Shown here in pieces: positions 33,838-42,880 of a DNA stretch of 64,000 nt. The notes below the pieces were generated by a model. That model saw only the letters and a program-made list of their open reading frames with translations. It had not been told where the DNA came from and did not search any database. Made by a program: the position numbers and the translations under genes. Source of the stretch: Vibrio ponticus (GTDB lineage Bacteria; Pseudomonadota; Gammaproteobacteria; Enterobacterales; Vibrionaceae); the NCBI RefSeq assembly GCF_009938225.1, contig NZ_AP019658.1, positions 1,364,001 to 1,428,000 of the forward strand. The letters run 5' to 3'. The number at the start of each line of letters is the position of its first letter. The stretch's first letter is position 1.

Positions 33838-34827
33838 ATGAAACTGAAACTAGCGACGCTAGTAATGGCTGGACTGGCCGCTACTCAAGCTTCAGCAGAC
33901 GAGTGTGGCAAAGTCACTATTGCAGAAATGAACTGGAATTCAGCAAGCTTAATCGCCAACCTTGACCAATTTATTCTTAGTGAAGGTTACGGCTGTGAAG
34001 CAGAAATTGTCCCAGGGGATACCATGCCGACCGGCACATCAATGATTGAAAAAGGTCAGCCTGATATCGCACCAGAAATGTGGACCAATAGTATGAAAGA
34101 AGCACTCGACCGCGGTGTGGCAGAGAAACGTCTACGCTATGCGGGTAAAGCACTAGTTAATGGTGGTGAAGAAGGTTTTTGGGTACCGAAATACATGGTC
34201 GATAAGTATCCAGAACTGGCGACCATTGAAGGCGTTAAGAAGCATGTCGAGCTTTTCCCACACCCAGAAGACTCTTCGACCAGTGCATTTTATAGCTGTC
34301 CTGCAGGTTGGAACTGTCAAATCAGTGCAGGTAACCTTTTCAAAGCTATGGACCTAAGCGAAGCGGGTTTTACCATTGTTGACCCAGGTTCTAGTGCGGG
34401 TTTATCCGGCTCAATTGCTAAAGCATTTGCACGTGAAGAAGCATGGTTTGGCTACTACTGGGCACCAACCGCGATCTTAGGTAAATACGAGATGGTAAAA
34501 GTTGATTTTGGCTCTGGAATCGACAAAGACGAGTTCCTCAATTGTATTACCCAAGAAGATTGTGACTCGCCAAAAGCAACCATGTACCCACCTTCGCCTG
34601 TCAGCACAGTCGTGACTGAAGCTTTTGCTAATCGCGTTCCTGCGGTTCAAGATTATTTAAATACGCGCGGCTTTACTAACGAGCAAATGAACCAATTACT
34701 TGCTTGGATGGAAGACAATCAAGCCAGTGGTGAAGATGCGATGTTCCACTTCCTAGAAACCTCACCTGACACCTGGAAACAGTGGCTGCCAAAAGACGTT
34801 GCAGACAAAGTAGCCAACGCACTTTAA
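33838..34827 (+). CDS. proX: Glycine betaine/proline ABC transporter, periplasmic binding protein
   Basis: 329 aa, matching E. coli ProX (330). A signal peptide (MKLKLATLVMAGLAATQASA) precedes the OpuAC-type domain: IAEMNWNSASLIANLDQFIL, PDIAPEMWTN and FYSCPAGWNCQIS. Tryptophans such as W88-like and the late WAPTAILGKYEM should form the aromatic box for the quaternary ammonium. It delivers betaine, proline betaine or choline to ProW/ProV. Start follows AAAGGATATCGAA. A stable hairpin separates it from proW, consistent with higher binding-protein levels. Confidence 0.92.
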   Translation: MKLKLATLVMAGLAATQASADECGKVTIAEMNWNSASLIANLDQFILSEGYGCEAEIVPGDTMPTGTSMIEKGQPDIAPEMWTNSMKEALDRGVAEKRLRYAGKALVNGGEEGFWVPKYMVDKYPELATIEGVKKHVELFPHPEDSSTSAFYSCPAGWNCQISAGNLFKAMDLSEAGFTIVDPGSSAGLSGSIAKAFAREEAWFGYYWAPTAILGKYEMVKVDFGSGIDKDEFLNCITQEDCDSPKATMYPPSPVSTVVTEAFANRVPAVQDYLNTRGFTNEQMNQLLAWMEDNQASGEDAMFHFLETSPDTWKQWLPKDVADKVANAL

Positions 34828-34871
34828 CCCTTCCAACAAAAACAATTGCAGACTAACTCACATCTGTAGTT

Positions 34872-34895
34872 CTGGAGCGGCAGGAGCCGCTCCAG
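34872..34895 (+). other. Intercistronic hairpin between proX and proW
   Basis: A 10-bp perfect GC-rich stem, CTGGAGCGGC-AGGA-GCCGCTCCAG, with no U-run. It likely protects the proX mRNA from 3' decay, like hairpins after other binding-protein genes. Confidence 0.8.
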
Positions 34896-34914
34896 TATTG
34901 ATAAGGAATTTTAC

Positions 34915-35814
34915 ATGTCTGATACAAGCTGGCTCAGCGAATTTCCAGAAATGGAACGCGCCGATCTAAGAGCCATCCGCAAAACCTTAGATGGCGCCTA
35001 TCGTGATTTTTCACGTGAATATGGCGACCTGATTGAATCGATCTTTGATCCTCTGCTGTCATTCCTTGTATGGTTTGAAAAGCTGTTACTCTCCACTCCG
35101 TGGATCATCGTACTCGCCGCCTGTTGTGGCTTAGTTTATGCAGCTAGCCGTTCTTGGAAACTGGTCGTAGGTTGTGCTGCATCTCTATTACTGATTGGTT
35201 ACTTTGGCATGTGGGAAGACACCATGCGCACACTCAGCATCATCACAGTGTGTACCATGCTCGCCATTGTACTCGGTATCCCTATTGGTATTGCTATGGC
35301 TCGCTCTAACCGAGTTCAATCCGTGGTTACACCAATGCTTGATATCATGCAAACCATGCCTGCATTCGTTTACCTTATCCCTGTCGTCATGCTGCTGGGT
35401 ATTGGTAAGATCCCAGGATTGATCGCCGTCGTTATCTACGCGATTCCACCTGTTATCCGCCTCACCAATTTAGGCATACGTTTAGTCGACAAAGAAGTGT
35501 TAGAAGCAGCAACAGCATTTGGTGCCAGCAATAAACAACGCTTATTTGGCGTCCAATTACCGTTAGCGATGCCAACAATTATGGCGGGAATCAACCAAAC
35601 TATCATGATGGCACTTTCTATGGTGGTGATTGCTTCGATGATCGGTGTGAAAGGCTTAGGTCAGCCGGTACTAAAATCCATCACCAACCAATACTTCACC
35701 CTTGGTCTACTCAACGGTTTTGCTATTGTTGCGCTAGCTATCCTATTTGACCGCGCGTCACAAGCTTACGCAAAACGAACTCAAGCTCACTTAGGAGACC
35801 TAAAACATGACTAA
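34915..35814 (+). CDS. proW: Glycine betaine/proline ABC transporter, permease
   Basis: 299 aa inner-membrane permease with about seven helices. The ABC-contact EAA loop is present near EAATAFGASNKQRLFGVQLPLAMPTIMAGI. MARSNRVQSVVTPMLDIMQTMPAFVYLIPVVMLLG is characteristic of the ProW/OpuAB family. It is shorter than E. coli ProW (354 aa) because the N-terminal extension is reduced. Its last eight bases overlap the start of proV, so the two are coupled. Confidence 0.93.
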   Translation: MSDTSWLSEFPEMERADLRAIRKTLDGAYRDFSREYGDLIESIFDPLLSFLVWFEKLLLSTPWIIVLAACCGLVYAASRSWKLVVGCAASLLLIGYFGMWEDTMRTLSIITVCTMLAIVLGIPIGIAMARSNRVQSVVTPMLDIMQTMPAFVYLIPVVMLLGIGKIPGLIAVVIYAIPPVIRLTNLGIRLVDKEVLEAATAFGASNKQRLFGVQLPLAMPTIMAGINQTIMMALSMVVIASMIGVKGLGQPVLKSITNQYFTLGLLNGFAIVALAILFDRASQAYAKRTQAHLGDLKHD

Positions 35815-37060
35815 ACCACTGATTGAGATCACCGGTCTATACAAGGTGTTTGGTCAGGCTCCTCACTCGGTGATGGAGCAGGTCAAACGCGGTGATAGTA
35901 AAGATAAAGTGCTCGCAGAAACTGGGCATACTGTGGGCTTAAAAGACATTAACCTCAATATCAAACAGGGTGAAATCTTTGTCATCATGGGGCTATCTGG
36001 CTCCGGTAAGTCAACGCTGATCCGCCATTTTAACCGCTTGATCGACCCAACTGAGGGTAAGATCATGGTCGAAGGCATTAACGTGATGCAGCTTTCGAGT
36101 AAGGAGCTCGAAGAGTTTCGTCGCCATAAAATGTCGATGGTATTCCAGCGCTTTGGGCTGTTACCACATCGTACCGTCATGGATAACGTCGCTTATGGGC
36201 TAGAAATTCAAGGGATTGACAAAGGTGAGCGTTACAAACGCGCACAAAACTGGCTTGATACGGTGGGATTAAAAGGCTACGAAAAACAATACCCAGCGCA
36301 GCTTTCCGGTGGTCAACAGCAACGTGTCGGTTTGGCACGTGCATTAGCAACCGATGCTGAGATCCTACTAATGGATGAAGCCTTTTCGGCACTCGATCCA
36401 TTGATCCGCAGTGAGATGCAAGATCAGCTGATTGAACTGCAAGAAAAGCTGCACAAGACCATTATCTTTATCACCCACGATCTGGATGAAGCCCTACGCA
36501 TCGGTGATCGCATTGCGATTTTGAAAGATGGCGTGTTAGTGCAGCAAGGTACACCGGACGAAATCTTACTCTCCCCGGCTGACGACTACGTTGAAGCCTT
36601 CGTTAAAGATGTAAACCGCGCTCGCGCGCTTACCGTCGAAACGGTGATGCAGCCACCAGCACTGCGCATTACCGCATCGACCATTGAAGAAGCACTGCAA
36701 CAAATGAAGCGCTCGAAACACGACTATGGTTACCACGTTACCGAAGAAGGCTATCAAGGCTTAGTGACACAAGAGAGCCTGATTGATGCAGTAGAAGATG
36801 ACACTTGTGACGATTGGCATGAAGAAATCTATGAATCAGTGCCCGTTGTATCGCCAGATACAGCCATTGAGGAAGTGCTTACCGAAACCATCTCTTCGGA
36901 TTATTCACTACCGGTTGTCGATGATGAGGGTAACTTACAAGGTGAGCTTGAGCGTACCGCTGTAGCAGAAATCTTCTCTGAGCCAAGCAGTGAAGGCGAA
37001 GAAAACCATTCGGAAGAACCTAAAAAGCCAACAGACCCAACGTTGGATAAAGCCAGCTAA
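35807..37060 (+). CDS. proV: Glycine betaine/proline ABC transporter, ATPase with CBS domains
   Basis: 417 aa. Walker A GLSGSGKST at 63-71, signature LSGGQQQRVGLARAL near 165, Walker B ILLMDEAFSALDP near 187. Residues about 280-395 contain a CBS-domain pair that senses ionic strength in ProV/OpuA homologues. The acidic tail (EPSSEGEENHSEEPKKP) may help in that sensing. It energises osmolyte uptake with proW and proX. The N-terminal KVFG...VGLKDINL is typical of the family. Confidence 0.95.
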   Translation: MTKPLIEITGLYKVFGQAPHSVMEQVKRGDSKDKVLAETGHTVGLKDINLNIKQGEIFVIMGLSGSGKSTLIRHFNRLIDPTEGKIMVEGINVMQLSSKELEEFRRHKMSMVFQRFGLLPHRTVMDNVAYGLEIQGIDKGERYKRAQNWLDTVGLKGYEKQYPAQLSGGQQQRVGLARALATDAEILLMDEAFSALDPLIRSEMQDQLIELQEKLHKTIIFITHDLDEALRIGDRIAILKDGVLVQQGTPDEILLSPADDYVEAFVKDVNRARALTVETVMQPPALRITASTIEEALQQMKRSKHDYGYHVTEEGYQGLVTQESLIDAVEDDTCDDWHEEIYESVPVVSPDTAIEEVLTETISSDYSLPVVDDEGNLQGELERTAVAEIFSEPSSEGEENHSEEPKKPTDPTLDKAS

Positions 37061-37087
37061 TTCAGCCGGTGTGGTTTACTTTTTTAT

Positions 37088-37115
37088 CAATGCCTCAAGC
37101 TTGCTTGAGGCATTG
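37088..37115. terminator. Perfect inverted repeat between proV and the ligase-fold gene
   Basis: A 13-bp arm (CAATGCCTCAAGC) and its exact complement are two bases apart. It lies between convergent genes and probably terminates both, despite weak U-runs. Confidence 0.75.
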
Positions 37116-37120
37116 GCTTG

Positions 37121-37831
37121 TTATCTTGGTAAGTGGCTTAAAAATGCCTCCGTCAGCGCTTGAAAGAGCTCATCAACACTTGGTCTTTCAGTGATATGGT
37201 CAAACAAACTCGTGTGTACCGCGGCTTCAATATGGGCTGGATTGTGGCAGATTTGATTACAGGTAATCACGGGTTCGACAATCTTATTCACGTCAGCATC
37301 GATAATAATACAAGCCTGAGACAGCACTACTCGTCCGCCACCTTTCTTCAGTAGCACGCGCTGCGCCGTACCGACAATTTTCTGCCCCGCAATATTGAGG
37401 TTATAGTCACCATCACAGTAAGAATTTGCTGTGGCATGCACGTCAACTTGCACACCCAATGTTTTGAAAAACTCAATCAGTACATCGCACAGCTGCAAAT
37501 AGGCCGCTTTAATGTCGTACTGCTGTTCTTCCGGCAGATAGTAGATGTGTGACAAATTAATGATTCCCGGCAATTGAGGGACCGGAGCTCCGCCGGTTTT
37601 ACGTGCGGATAACTGCCATCCGGCACTCGCCAGCGCATCGATCAGGTCATCACTCTGGGGCCATTTCTTGCCAGCAGGCAAAACCAGCGTTTGTTGCTTG
37701 GATTGCCAAAGCAGAAGCACTTGCTCCAACTGATTGCTCTTCACTTGCTCGATTAACTGATGTTCTTTGTCAAACAGCGCGTCGACTTCTATCGCTGAAT
37801 GGCGGATGATCTTATTCTTAATCGCCATCAT
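37121..37831 (-). CDS. Lipoate-protein ligase / octanoyltransferase-fold protein
   Basis: 236 aa of the BPL/LplA/LipB superfamily. RKTGGAPVPQLPGIINLS (near 77-94) and the lysine motif NIAGQKIVGTAQRVLLKKGGG (near 148-168) are the family hallmarks. Members attach lipoate or octanoate to carrier proteins, or biotin in the related branch. The two arginine/glycine motifs fit a lipoate ligase N-domain without the accessory C-domain. Exact activity is uncertain. A second ATG three bases in is better spaced from AGGGGG and may be the real start. Confidence 0.8.
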   Translation of the reverse strand: MMAIKNKIIRHSAIEVDALFDKEHQLIEQVKSNQLEQVLLLWQSKQQTLVLPAGKKWPQSDDLIDALASAGWQLSARKTGGAPVPQLPGIINLSHIYYLPEEQQYDIKAAYLQLCDVLIEFFKTLGVQVDVHATANSYCDGDYNLNIAGQKIVGTAQRVLLKKGGGRVVLSQACIIIDADVNKIVEPVITCNQICHNPAHIEAAVHTSLFDHITERPSVDELFQALTEAFLSHLPR

Positions 37832-38030
37832 AGCCCCCTATCTTATAAATCCACTCAATGGGCACCCTATTTTCTATGTGCTCATCCGCGTTGACCTCAT
37901 GCTATCAGAGAGAAATTAGATCTGCTTACTAATATCTGTCAAATCCTGGTATACAGCCACATCGCTTAGCACTAAACTTATGAAAGAAAAGTAATTTGAT
38001 TGATGATTAATTGTTAATAAGGAGCCGTGT

Positions 38031-38651
38031 TTGTCTGCGAGTTTCAAAGCCAACTATGATGCGATTGCCTCGCAATGGTTAGCCGTTCGCACTCACCTCG
38101 CAAGCATTGACCAAGCAATGTTTGAGCGGTTTGTTGCTCTGCTACCGAGCGAAGCCAAGTTATTAGACTTAGGATGTGGCAGTGGCGAACCCATTAGCAA
38201 ACTGCTCTCTAAATATGGCTTTAACATCACTGGCGTCGATCGCTCGCATAAGTTACTTAAACACGCGCAAAGCATTCTTCCTCAGCATCAATGGCTTCAA
38301 GCTGAGTTGGAAGAGTTTAAGCCAAGTGAGCATTACCATGGCGTGGTGATTTGGGATTCAATGTTTCACCTACCGCGTGAACAACATCTATCATTGCTCA
38401 AAAAAGCTTATCACTGCTTAAACTCGGGTGGCGCTGCCATTATTTCTAGCGGCGGAAGCGAAAAAAGTATTCCCGCTTTTGTCGATACTATGTTTGAGCA
38501 ACCATTTTACTATGATGCTTTTCCTATCGAAGAGCTATTGCAACACTGCCAAAATATTGGGTTTGAAATCGTTCACTATGAACTGGTCAATAAACCCGAT
38601 GGCAAACGAGATAAAGGACGCCTTGGCGTCATACTGCATAAACCACTCTAA
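38031..38651 (+). CDS. SAM-dependent class I methyltransferase
   Basis: 206 aa. Motif I is LLDLGCGSGEP (near 44-54) and motif II acid GVDRSHKLL (near 67-75), followed by LEEFKPSEHYHGVVIWDSMFHL with the post-II motif. It starts with TTG, chosen because AAGGAG lies six to seven bases upstream and no in-frame ATG fits. Substrate unknown. The HAD gene begins 21 bases after its stop, so they are likely cotranscribed. Confidence 0.88.
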   Translation: MSASFKANYDAIASQWLAVRTHLASIDQAMFERFVALLPSEAKLLDLGCGSGEPISKLLSKYGFNITGVDRSHKLLKHAQSILPQHQWLQAELEEFKPSEHYHGVVIWDSMFHLPREQHLSLLKKAYHCLNSGGAAIISSGGSEKSIPAFVDTMFEQPFYYDAFPIEELLQHCQNIGFEIVHYELVNKPDGKRDKGRLGVILHKPL

Positions 38652-38672
38652 GTTGTTTTTTGGGAGAACAGG

Positions 38673-39299
38673 ATGTCATCAAAGAGCATTAAGAACATTA
38701 TTTTCGATTTAGGCAACGTGATCGTTCGCTGGTCACCGACAGAAATTGTCCGCCTTACCTTTGGCGACTCACCAAGGGTCAACACACTCACCAAGCAAAT
38801 ATTCCAATCACAAATTTGGCAAGCAGCCAATCGTGGCGAGTTAAGCGAGCAAGAAGTGCAAACGGCGCTGAAAAAAGAGTTTGGACTCTCTTCTCTGCAA
38901 GCGGAAAAACTTAGCTACTACGTTAAACAGACGCAGCTGGTGCTGTTCGGTTCAGTTGAACTGGTAAAACAGGTTAAAGACGCCGGTTACAACGTCTATG
39001 CGCTTTCCGACAACGTGCATGAGATCGTTGATTATCTGAAACAGCAATATGATTTCTGGTCACTATTTGACGGAGTCGTAATCTCTGCAGATGTCGGCTG
39101 CCTAAAACCGAACCCTGAAATCTATCACGCTCTACTTGAGCAATATCAGCTTGACGCCGCAGAGTGCCTATTTATTGATGATATGCCTTACAACGTTGAG
39201 GGGGCACAAGCCGTCGGTATGTCAGCGCTGCAATTTGAGCATGCTGAACAGTGCTTACAAGACTTAAAACGACTCGGCGTGCTAAACGAAGACGAATAG
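38673..39299 (+). CDS. HAD-IA family phosphatase (YihX-like)
   Basis: 208 aa. Motif I is IIFDLGNVIVRW, the DLGNV form seen in YihX-type HAD enzymes; motif II lies in ALSDN, the lysine in CLKPNPEIY and the acidic motif IV is FIDDMPYNVEGA. YihX dephosphorylates alpha-D-glucose 1-phosphate in E. coli. Here the substrate is uncertain. Strong GGGAGAACAGG ribosome site. Confidence 0.9.
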   Translation: MSSKSIKNIIFDLGNVIVRWSPTEIVRLTFGDSPRVNTLTKQIFQSQIWQAANRGELSEQEVQTALKKEFGLSSLQAEKLSYYVKQTQLVLFGSVELVKQVKDAGYNVYALSDNVHEIVDYLKQQYDFWSLFDGVVISADVGCLKPNPEIYHALLEQYQLDAAECLFIDDMPYNVEGAQAVGMSALQFEHAEQCLQDLKRLGVLNEDE

Positions 39300-39378
39300 C
39301 CAAGACGAATAGCTAAGAAAAATAGCAGTTAGTTCCGAGCAGGTTCGTAGCGACATCGTGATGTTGATAAAATAATGC

Positions 39379-39409
39379 TTTACCTCAACCTAGGTTGAGG
39401 TTTTACAGT
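39379..39409 (+). promoter_or_regulatory. SoxR-like MerR-family promoter/operator
   Basis: A 20-bp perfect palindrome ACCTCAACCTAGGTTGAGGT (39382-39401) lies between TTTACC (39379-39384, -35) and TACAGT (39404-39409, -10), giving the overlong 19-base spacer typical of MerR-family promoters. TTTACCTCAA...TTGAGG matches the E. coli soxS promoter layout; only the six central bases differ. No MerR-type gene lies in the window. Confidence 0.8.
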
Positions 39410-39445
39410 GACAACCAATGCTTAATCAACCTCACGGACGAACAC

Positions 39446-39964
39446 ATGAAAACATTGGTTTTATTTTCTAGCGCCGATCACCAAGGCAATACGGCTAAGG
39501 TGCTCGAGCGCGTTGCTTCACTGGCAACACTCGAGATTATTAATATAGATAAATTAACCATCACTCCCTACAACTACCCGAACCAATATCCAGCCGATGA
39601 TTTCTATGGATTGGTAGAGAGAATGTTAGCCGCTGACAACCTGATGTTTGCTTCTCCCAACTATTGGCACGCACCCACCGCGCCAATGAAAGCACTGATG
39701 GATCGGATTACTGAATTGACTGATGTTGAAAAATTGAAGCCAAAAGGACGCGCATTGGCAGGAAAAAATGGTTTGGTATTAACCAGCTCATCTGGTCGTG
39801 ACATATGCCCTATTTTTGACCAAATTTTCGCGATGTTCTTCCGTTACTTTGATATCCACTATAGCGGGAAACTCAACGCGGATTGTCGAGATGGTATTGA
39901 ACTCGATCAACATGAGTTAGAGCGTTTCATCGCTCAACTTAAAACCGGCAATCTTTCTGGCTAA
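39446..39964 (+). CDS. Flavodoxin-like NAD(P)H-dependent oxidoreductase
   Basis: About 172 aa. A start at TTG 39395 would lie inside the promoter palindrome, so the ATG at 39446 is chosen. The N-terminus KTLVLFSSADHQGNTAKVLERV is a flavin-phosphate loop; ASPNYWHAPTAPMKALMDRI is typical of NADPH-dependent FMN reductases. It probably reduces quinones or other electrophiles. It lies under the SoxR-like promoter at 39379-39409 and 37 bases before the N-acetyltransferase, so both are likely redox-stress genes. Confidence 0.87.
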   Translation: MKTLVLFSSADHQGNTAKVLERVASLATLEIINIDKLTITPYNYPNQYPADDFYGLVERMLAADNLMFASPNYWHAPTAPMKALMDRITELTDVEKLKPKGRALAGKNGLVLTSSSGRDICPIFDQIFAMFFRYFDIHYSGKLNADCRDGIELDQHELERFIAQLKTGNLSG

Positions 39965-40001
39965 TCATTCAAACAGACTCGTACTAGGAACCACAACAAA
40001 C

Positions 40002-40808
40002 ATGCACCAACCAATTGAATACTATCTAGAACAATTAGAGATCCCTACTGAGCTAGAAGGTCTTGAACGCATCAATCACATGATCAAGAAACACCTCAGT
40101 TTGTTTGCCTTTAGCAGTACGAATGTCGTGCTCGATCGCGAATTACCATTGGATATTGAATCGATTGTCGAACGACTCGTCGAACGAAAACAAGGTGGTT
40201 ATTGTTTTGAGCACAACAAACTGATGCAGCTAGCACTTGAACAGCTGGGCTATCAGGTACGCCCTATTTTAGCTCGCGTGTTACTGAGTGGTAACGAGTT
40301 CAACCGCCGCTCGCACCGCTTGACCATACTCACTTGGCAAGGACAAGAATATATTGTCGATGTAGGCTTTGGTATTGGCACACCACAAGAGGCCATCCCG
40401 TTAGAGAACCGTGAGTATCACTGGCAAGAGTCACATGTGCGTTTACAAGCCATTGAAGGGCAAGATTACCGCTTGGAAAAACTCGAGAACGACACTGTGC
40501 TCACTATGTATCGTTTTGATCTGAGTGAAACAACCGAAGATGACTGTGATGCCAGCCATTTCTATACCCATAAGTTCCCACAGAGTAACTTTGTAAACAG
40601 CCTAGTGATCTCCAAAATTCACGCCAATAAAAGACAACTCGTTAGACGTTTAGAAGTGTTTGAATATGATGATTTGGGCAATGAAACTTCATCGACCATC
40701 ACATCAGCTGAACAGATGCACCAAGTCATCAGCCAACAGTTAGGACTCAACGTTAGCCAGCAAGAAGCAAAGGCGGTATTTGAGCATCAGTTACAGCGTG
40801 CGCAATAA
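40002..40808 (+). CDS. nat: Arylamine N-acetyltransferase
   Basis: 268 aa. Transfers acetyl from acetyl-CoA to arylamines or hydrazines. The catalytic triad is visible: C68 in GGYCFE, H105 in SHRL and D120 in IVDVGFG. Length fits bacterial NATs (about 270-280). Start follows AGGAACCACAACAAAC. Cotranscription with the flavoprotein upstream suggests xenobiotic or redox-cycler detoxification. The microsatellite at 40811 begins two bases after its stop codon. Confidence 0.93.
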   Translation: MHQPIEYYLEQLEIPTELEGLERINHMIKKHLSLFAFSSTNVVLDRELPLDIESIVERLVERKQGGYCFEHNKLMQLALEQLGYQVRPILARVLLSGNEFNRRSHRLTILTWQGQEYIVDVGFGIGTPQEAIPLENREYHWQESHVRLQAIEGQDYRLEKLENDTVLTMYRFDLSETTEDDCDASHFYTHKFPQSNFVNSLVISKIHANKRQLVRRLEVFEYDDLGNETSSTITSAEQMHQVISQQLGLNVSQQEAKAVFEHQLQRAQ

Positions 40809-40809
40809 G

Positions 40810-40922
<113 letters not shown>

Positions 40923-41066
40923 ATTGTAAATACGCTCTAGTTTTCTGCAAATCAATTTATACCAACCCTCGCAGCGCTATCACGTAAGTTCTCGATTAAT
41001 TGGCAATCTATCGCTGCGCTGGGTACCCTGGCTCAATAAGTTCAATCAAAGATTTATGGAGACCTT

Positions 41067-41390
41067 ATGCCTGAGCTAAAACCTGCACCGACTTTGTCTG
41101 ACTATCAAGATTATGTCGCGCAACTTGAAGTAGAACGCCACTTTGCTGATCAGCCAGTGCTAGAGAAATGCCTCCTACTTGGCGAAGAGGTCGGCGAACT
41201 CTTTAAAGCAATACGTAAAGCCCAAGGCATCGCCATCGACCCTCACTCCAAAGTAGGGGAAGTTGGTGATGAACTTGCCGATATTTTTATCTATCTCTGC
41301 TCAATCGCCAACCGCTATGAGATCGATTTAGAGCAAGCTTTTCTCGCCAAAGAAGAGAAAAACAAACTACGCAACTGGCAAAAAAGTTAG
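41067..41390 (+). CDS. MazG-like nucleotide pyrophosphohydrolase
   Basis: 107 aa, all-alpha NTP-PPase fold. The metal-binding motif is LGEEVGELFKAIRK (near 40-53) with the second EVGDELADIFIYL (near 66-78). It hydrolyses (d)NTPs to NMPs, probably in house-cleaning of non-canonical nucleotides. Start follows TATGGAGACCTT. It is followed 17 bases later by a small membrane protein gene. Confidence 0.9.
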   Translation: MPELKPAPTLSDYQDYVAQLEVERHFADQPVLEKCLLLGEEVGELFKAIRKAQGIAIDPHSKVGEVGDELADIFIYLCSIANRYEIDLEQAFLAKEEKNKLRNWQKS

Positions 41391-41407
41391 CTGGATAGGA
41401 TCTCATT

Positions 41408-41758
41408 ATGAGGCAAACAATAAAATTCACCGTACTGAGTAACATCGTGGTTGTTTCACTGATTGCACTGCTTGAGGCAACCACAGGGTTTCTTGGCATC
41501 CACTTTCTCTCCGATTACGCGTTTTACGCCGCGATGATCTTATGGGGAATAAGTGGACTGCTTTATCTCTACCCGCCAGAAAGTGGCATATCATCCAACG
41601 ACAAAGCAGAAGTCGTTACGTCATCAATGGTGGATAGCAATCAAGCCAATGCCATTGATGATATTCGCCAACATGAAAACACCCTGTTGTTCATCAAGTT
41701 TTTTGTCGCGGGTTGCCTACCAATGGTAATCTGCGTGCTTGCCAACTATCTCACTTAA
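41408..41758 (+). CDS. Small hypothetical membrane protein
   Basis: 116 aa, family not recognised. Predicted helices at about 7-27, 36-56 and 93-113, with a polar loop at about 57-90 (SGISSNDKAEVVTSSMVDSNQ). Good ribosome site (ATAGGATCTCATT). Probably cotranscribed with the MazG-like gene and the HAD gene downstream. Confidence 0.75.
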   Translation: MRQTIKFTVLSNIVVVSLIALLEATTGFLGIHFLSDYAFYAAMILWGISGLLYLYPPESGISSNDKAEVVTSSMVDSNQANAIDDIRQHENTLLFIKFFVAGCLPMVICVLANYLT

Positions 41759-41765
41759 TCATGCC

Positions 41766-42407
41766 ATGAATTTAGCCCTGTTCGACTTTGACGGTACCAT
41801 CACCCACCAAGATGCTTTTACTAAGTTTCTCTTTTTCGCGACGCCAAAGACGCGCACCCTAGCAGGCTTGATTGTTACGTCACCTGTCATTGGTCTGTAT
41901 AAACTCGGCTGGTTACCTGCACGTTTTACTCGCCCTATCCTCGCCAAAGTCGCTTTTAGTCACCGTTCGGTAGAAGAAGTGGATGCGTTTGGCGCTCGAT
42001 TTGCGAGCGAATATTTACCAACTGTGATGAGAAGCGAAGCTTTGCAGGCGCTAGAATGGCACAAGCAGCAAGGTGACAAAATTGTGCTGGTTTCAGCCTC
42101 TCTCAGCCCTTACTTAGATATTTGGTGCCAGCAGCAAGGAATTGAAGTAGTTTGCAGCCGCTTACTCAAGAAAAATGGACGTTATACAGGCGGTTACTTA
42201 GATGGTGACTGCAGTCTAGACAATAAAGTTCGCTTAGTTAAAAAGCACCTCGATAGCCAGCAAATTTGCCTCAAGCAATTTGACAAAATATACGCCTATG
42301 GCGATACCTATGAAGATATTCCGATGCTAGAGCTTGCTGATGAAAAGTTCTTCAACTGGCAAAAGGTCGCCGATACGCAGCAGATACGAGAGCGGTTAGC
42401 TAAGTAG
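41766..42407 (+). CDS. HAD-IB family phosphatase (SerB/PSPase-like)
   Basis: About 213 aa from the ATG; an alternative TTG 27 bases upstream overlaps the previous gene. HAD motif I is FDFDGTITHQD, motif II LVSASLSPYLDIW, lysine near SLDNKVRL, and acidic motif AYGDTYEDIPML. HAD-IB members include phosphoserine phosphatase-like enzymes acting on phospho-alcohols or lyso-phospholipids. Substrate uncertain. Starts eight bases after the preceding stop. Confidence 0.88.
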   Translation: MNLALFDFDGTITHQDAFTKFLFFATPKTRTLAGLIVTSPVIGLYKLGWLPARFTRPILAKVAFSHRSVEEVDAFGARFASEYLPTVMRSEALQALEWHKQQGDKIVLVSASLSPYLDIWCQQQGIEVVCSRLLKKNGRYTGGYLDGDCSLDNKVRLVKKHLDSQQICLKQFDKIYAYGDTYEDIPMLELADEKFFNWQKVADTQQIRERLAK

Positions 42408-42443
42408 ACAACTGCCGCGGTCAACCAACCAATAAGAGGCGCT

Positions 42444-42758
42444 ATGAACAACCTATTTTCCCATATTCCACCATTTCTCGATCACGAACAATTCAGTGAT
42501 ATTGTCAAAACGGAGCAGGTTCGCATTGAGCGTATCGTCTCTTATGGTCAAAGCTCTCCAGAACAAGGATGGTATGACCAAAAGGAAAATGAGTGGGTGA
42601 TGGTGCTGACTGGCTTCGGTATTGTTGAATATGACAATGGCGAAACCTTCGAGCTAAAACAAGGTAACTACCTCACAATTCCTGCGCAGCAAAAACATCG
42701 CGTTAAAGCCACGTCTGAAAAAGAGCCGACGGTTTGGCTCGCGGTATTTTACCCCTAA
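42444..42758 (+). CDS. Cupin-domain protein
   Basis: 104 aa single-domain cupin. FGIVEYDNGETFELKQGNYLTIPAQQKHRVKATS is a cupin motif pair (G-x-G...P-x-x-x-H). One metal-ligand histidine is present in KHRV; the first-motif histidines are absent, so metal-dependent catalysis is doubtful. Start follows AAGAGGCGCT. Function unknown. Confidence 0.85.
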   Translation: MNNLFSHIPPFLDHEQFSDIVKTEQVRIERIVSYGQSSPEQGWYDQKENEWVMVLTGFGIVEYDNGETFELKQGNYLTIPAQQKHRVKATSEKEPTVWLAVFYP

Positions 42759-42880
42759 CAGCAAATATTCAATTATTAGATCTAACCCAACCATATCAAA
42801 CAGAGATATTATGCTGGCCAATAAACGCTCCTTCGGTAGGAGCACGTTAGCACTGTCTCATTTGAAATATAGGGTATGTT

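Noticed and set aside
39395-39445. Upstream TTG start for the flavoprotein
   Set aside because: It lies inside the SoxR-like palindrome and before the likely transcription start.
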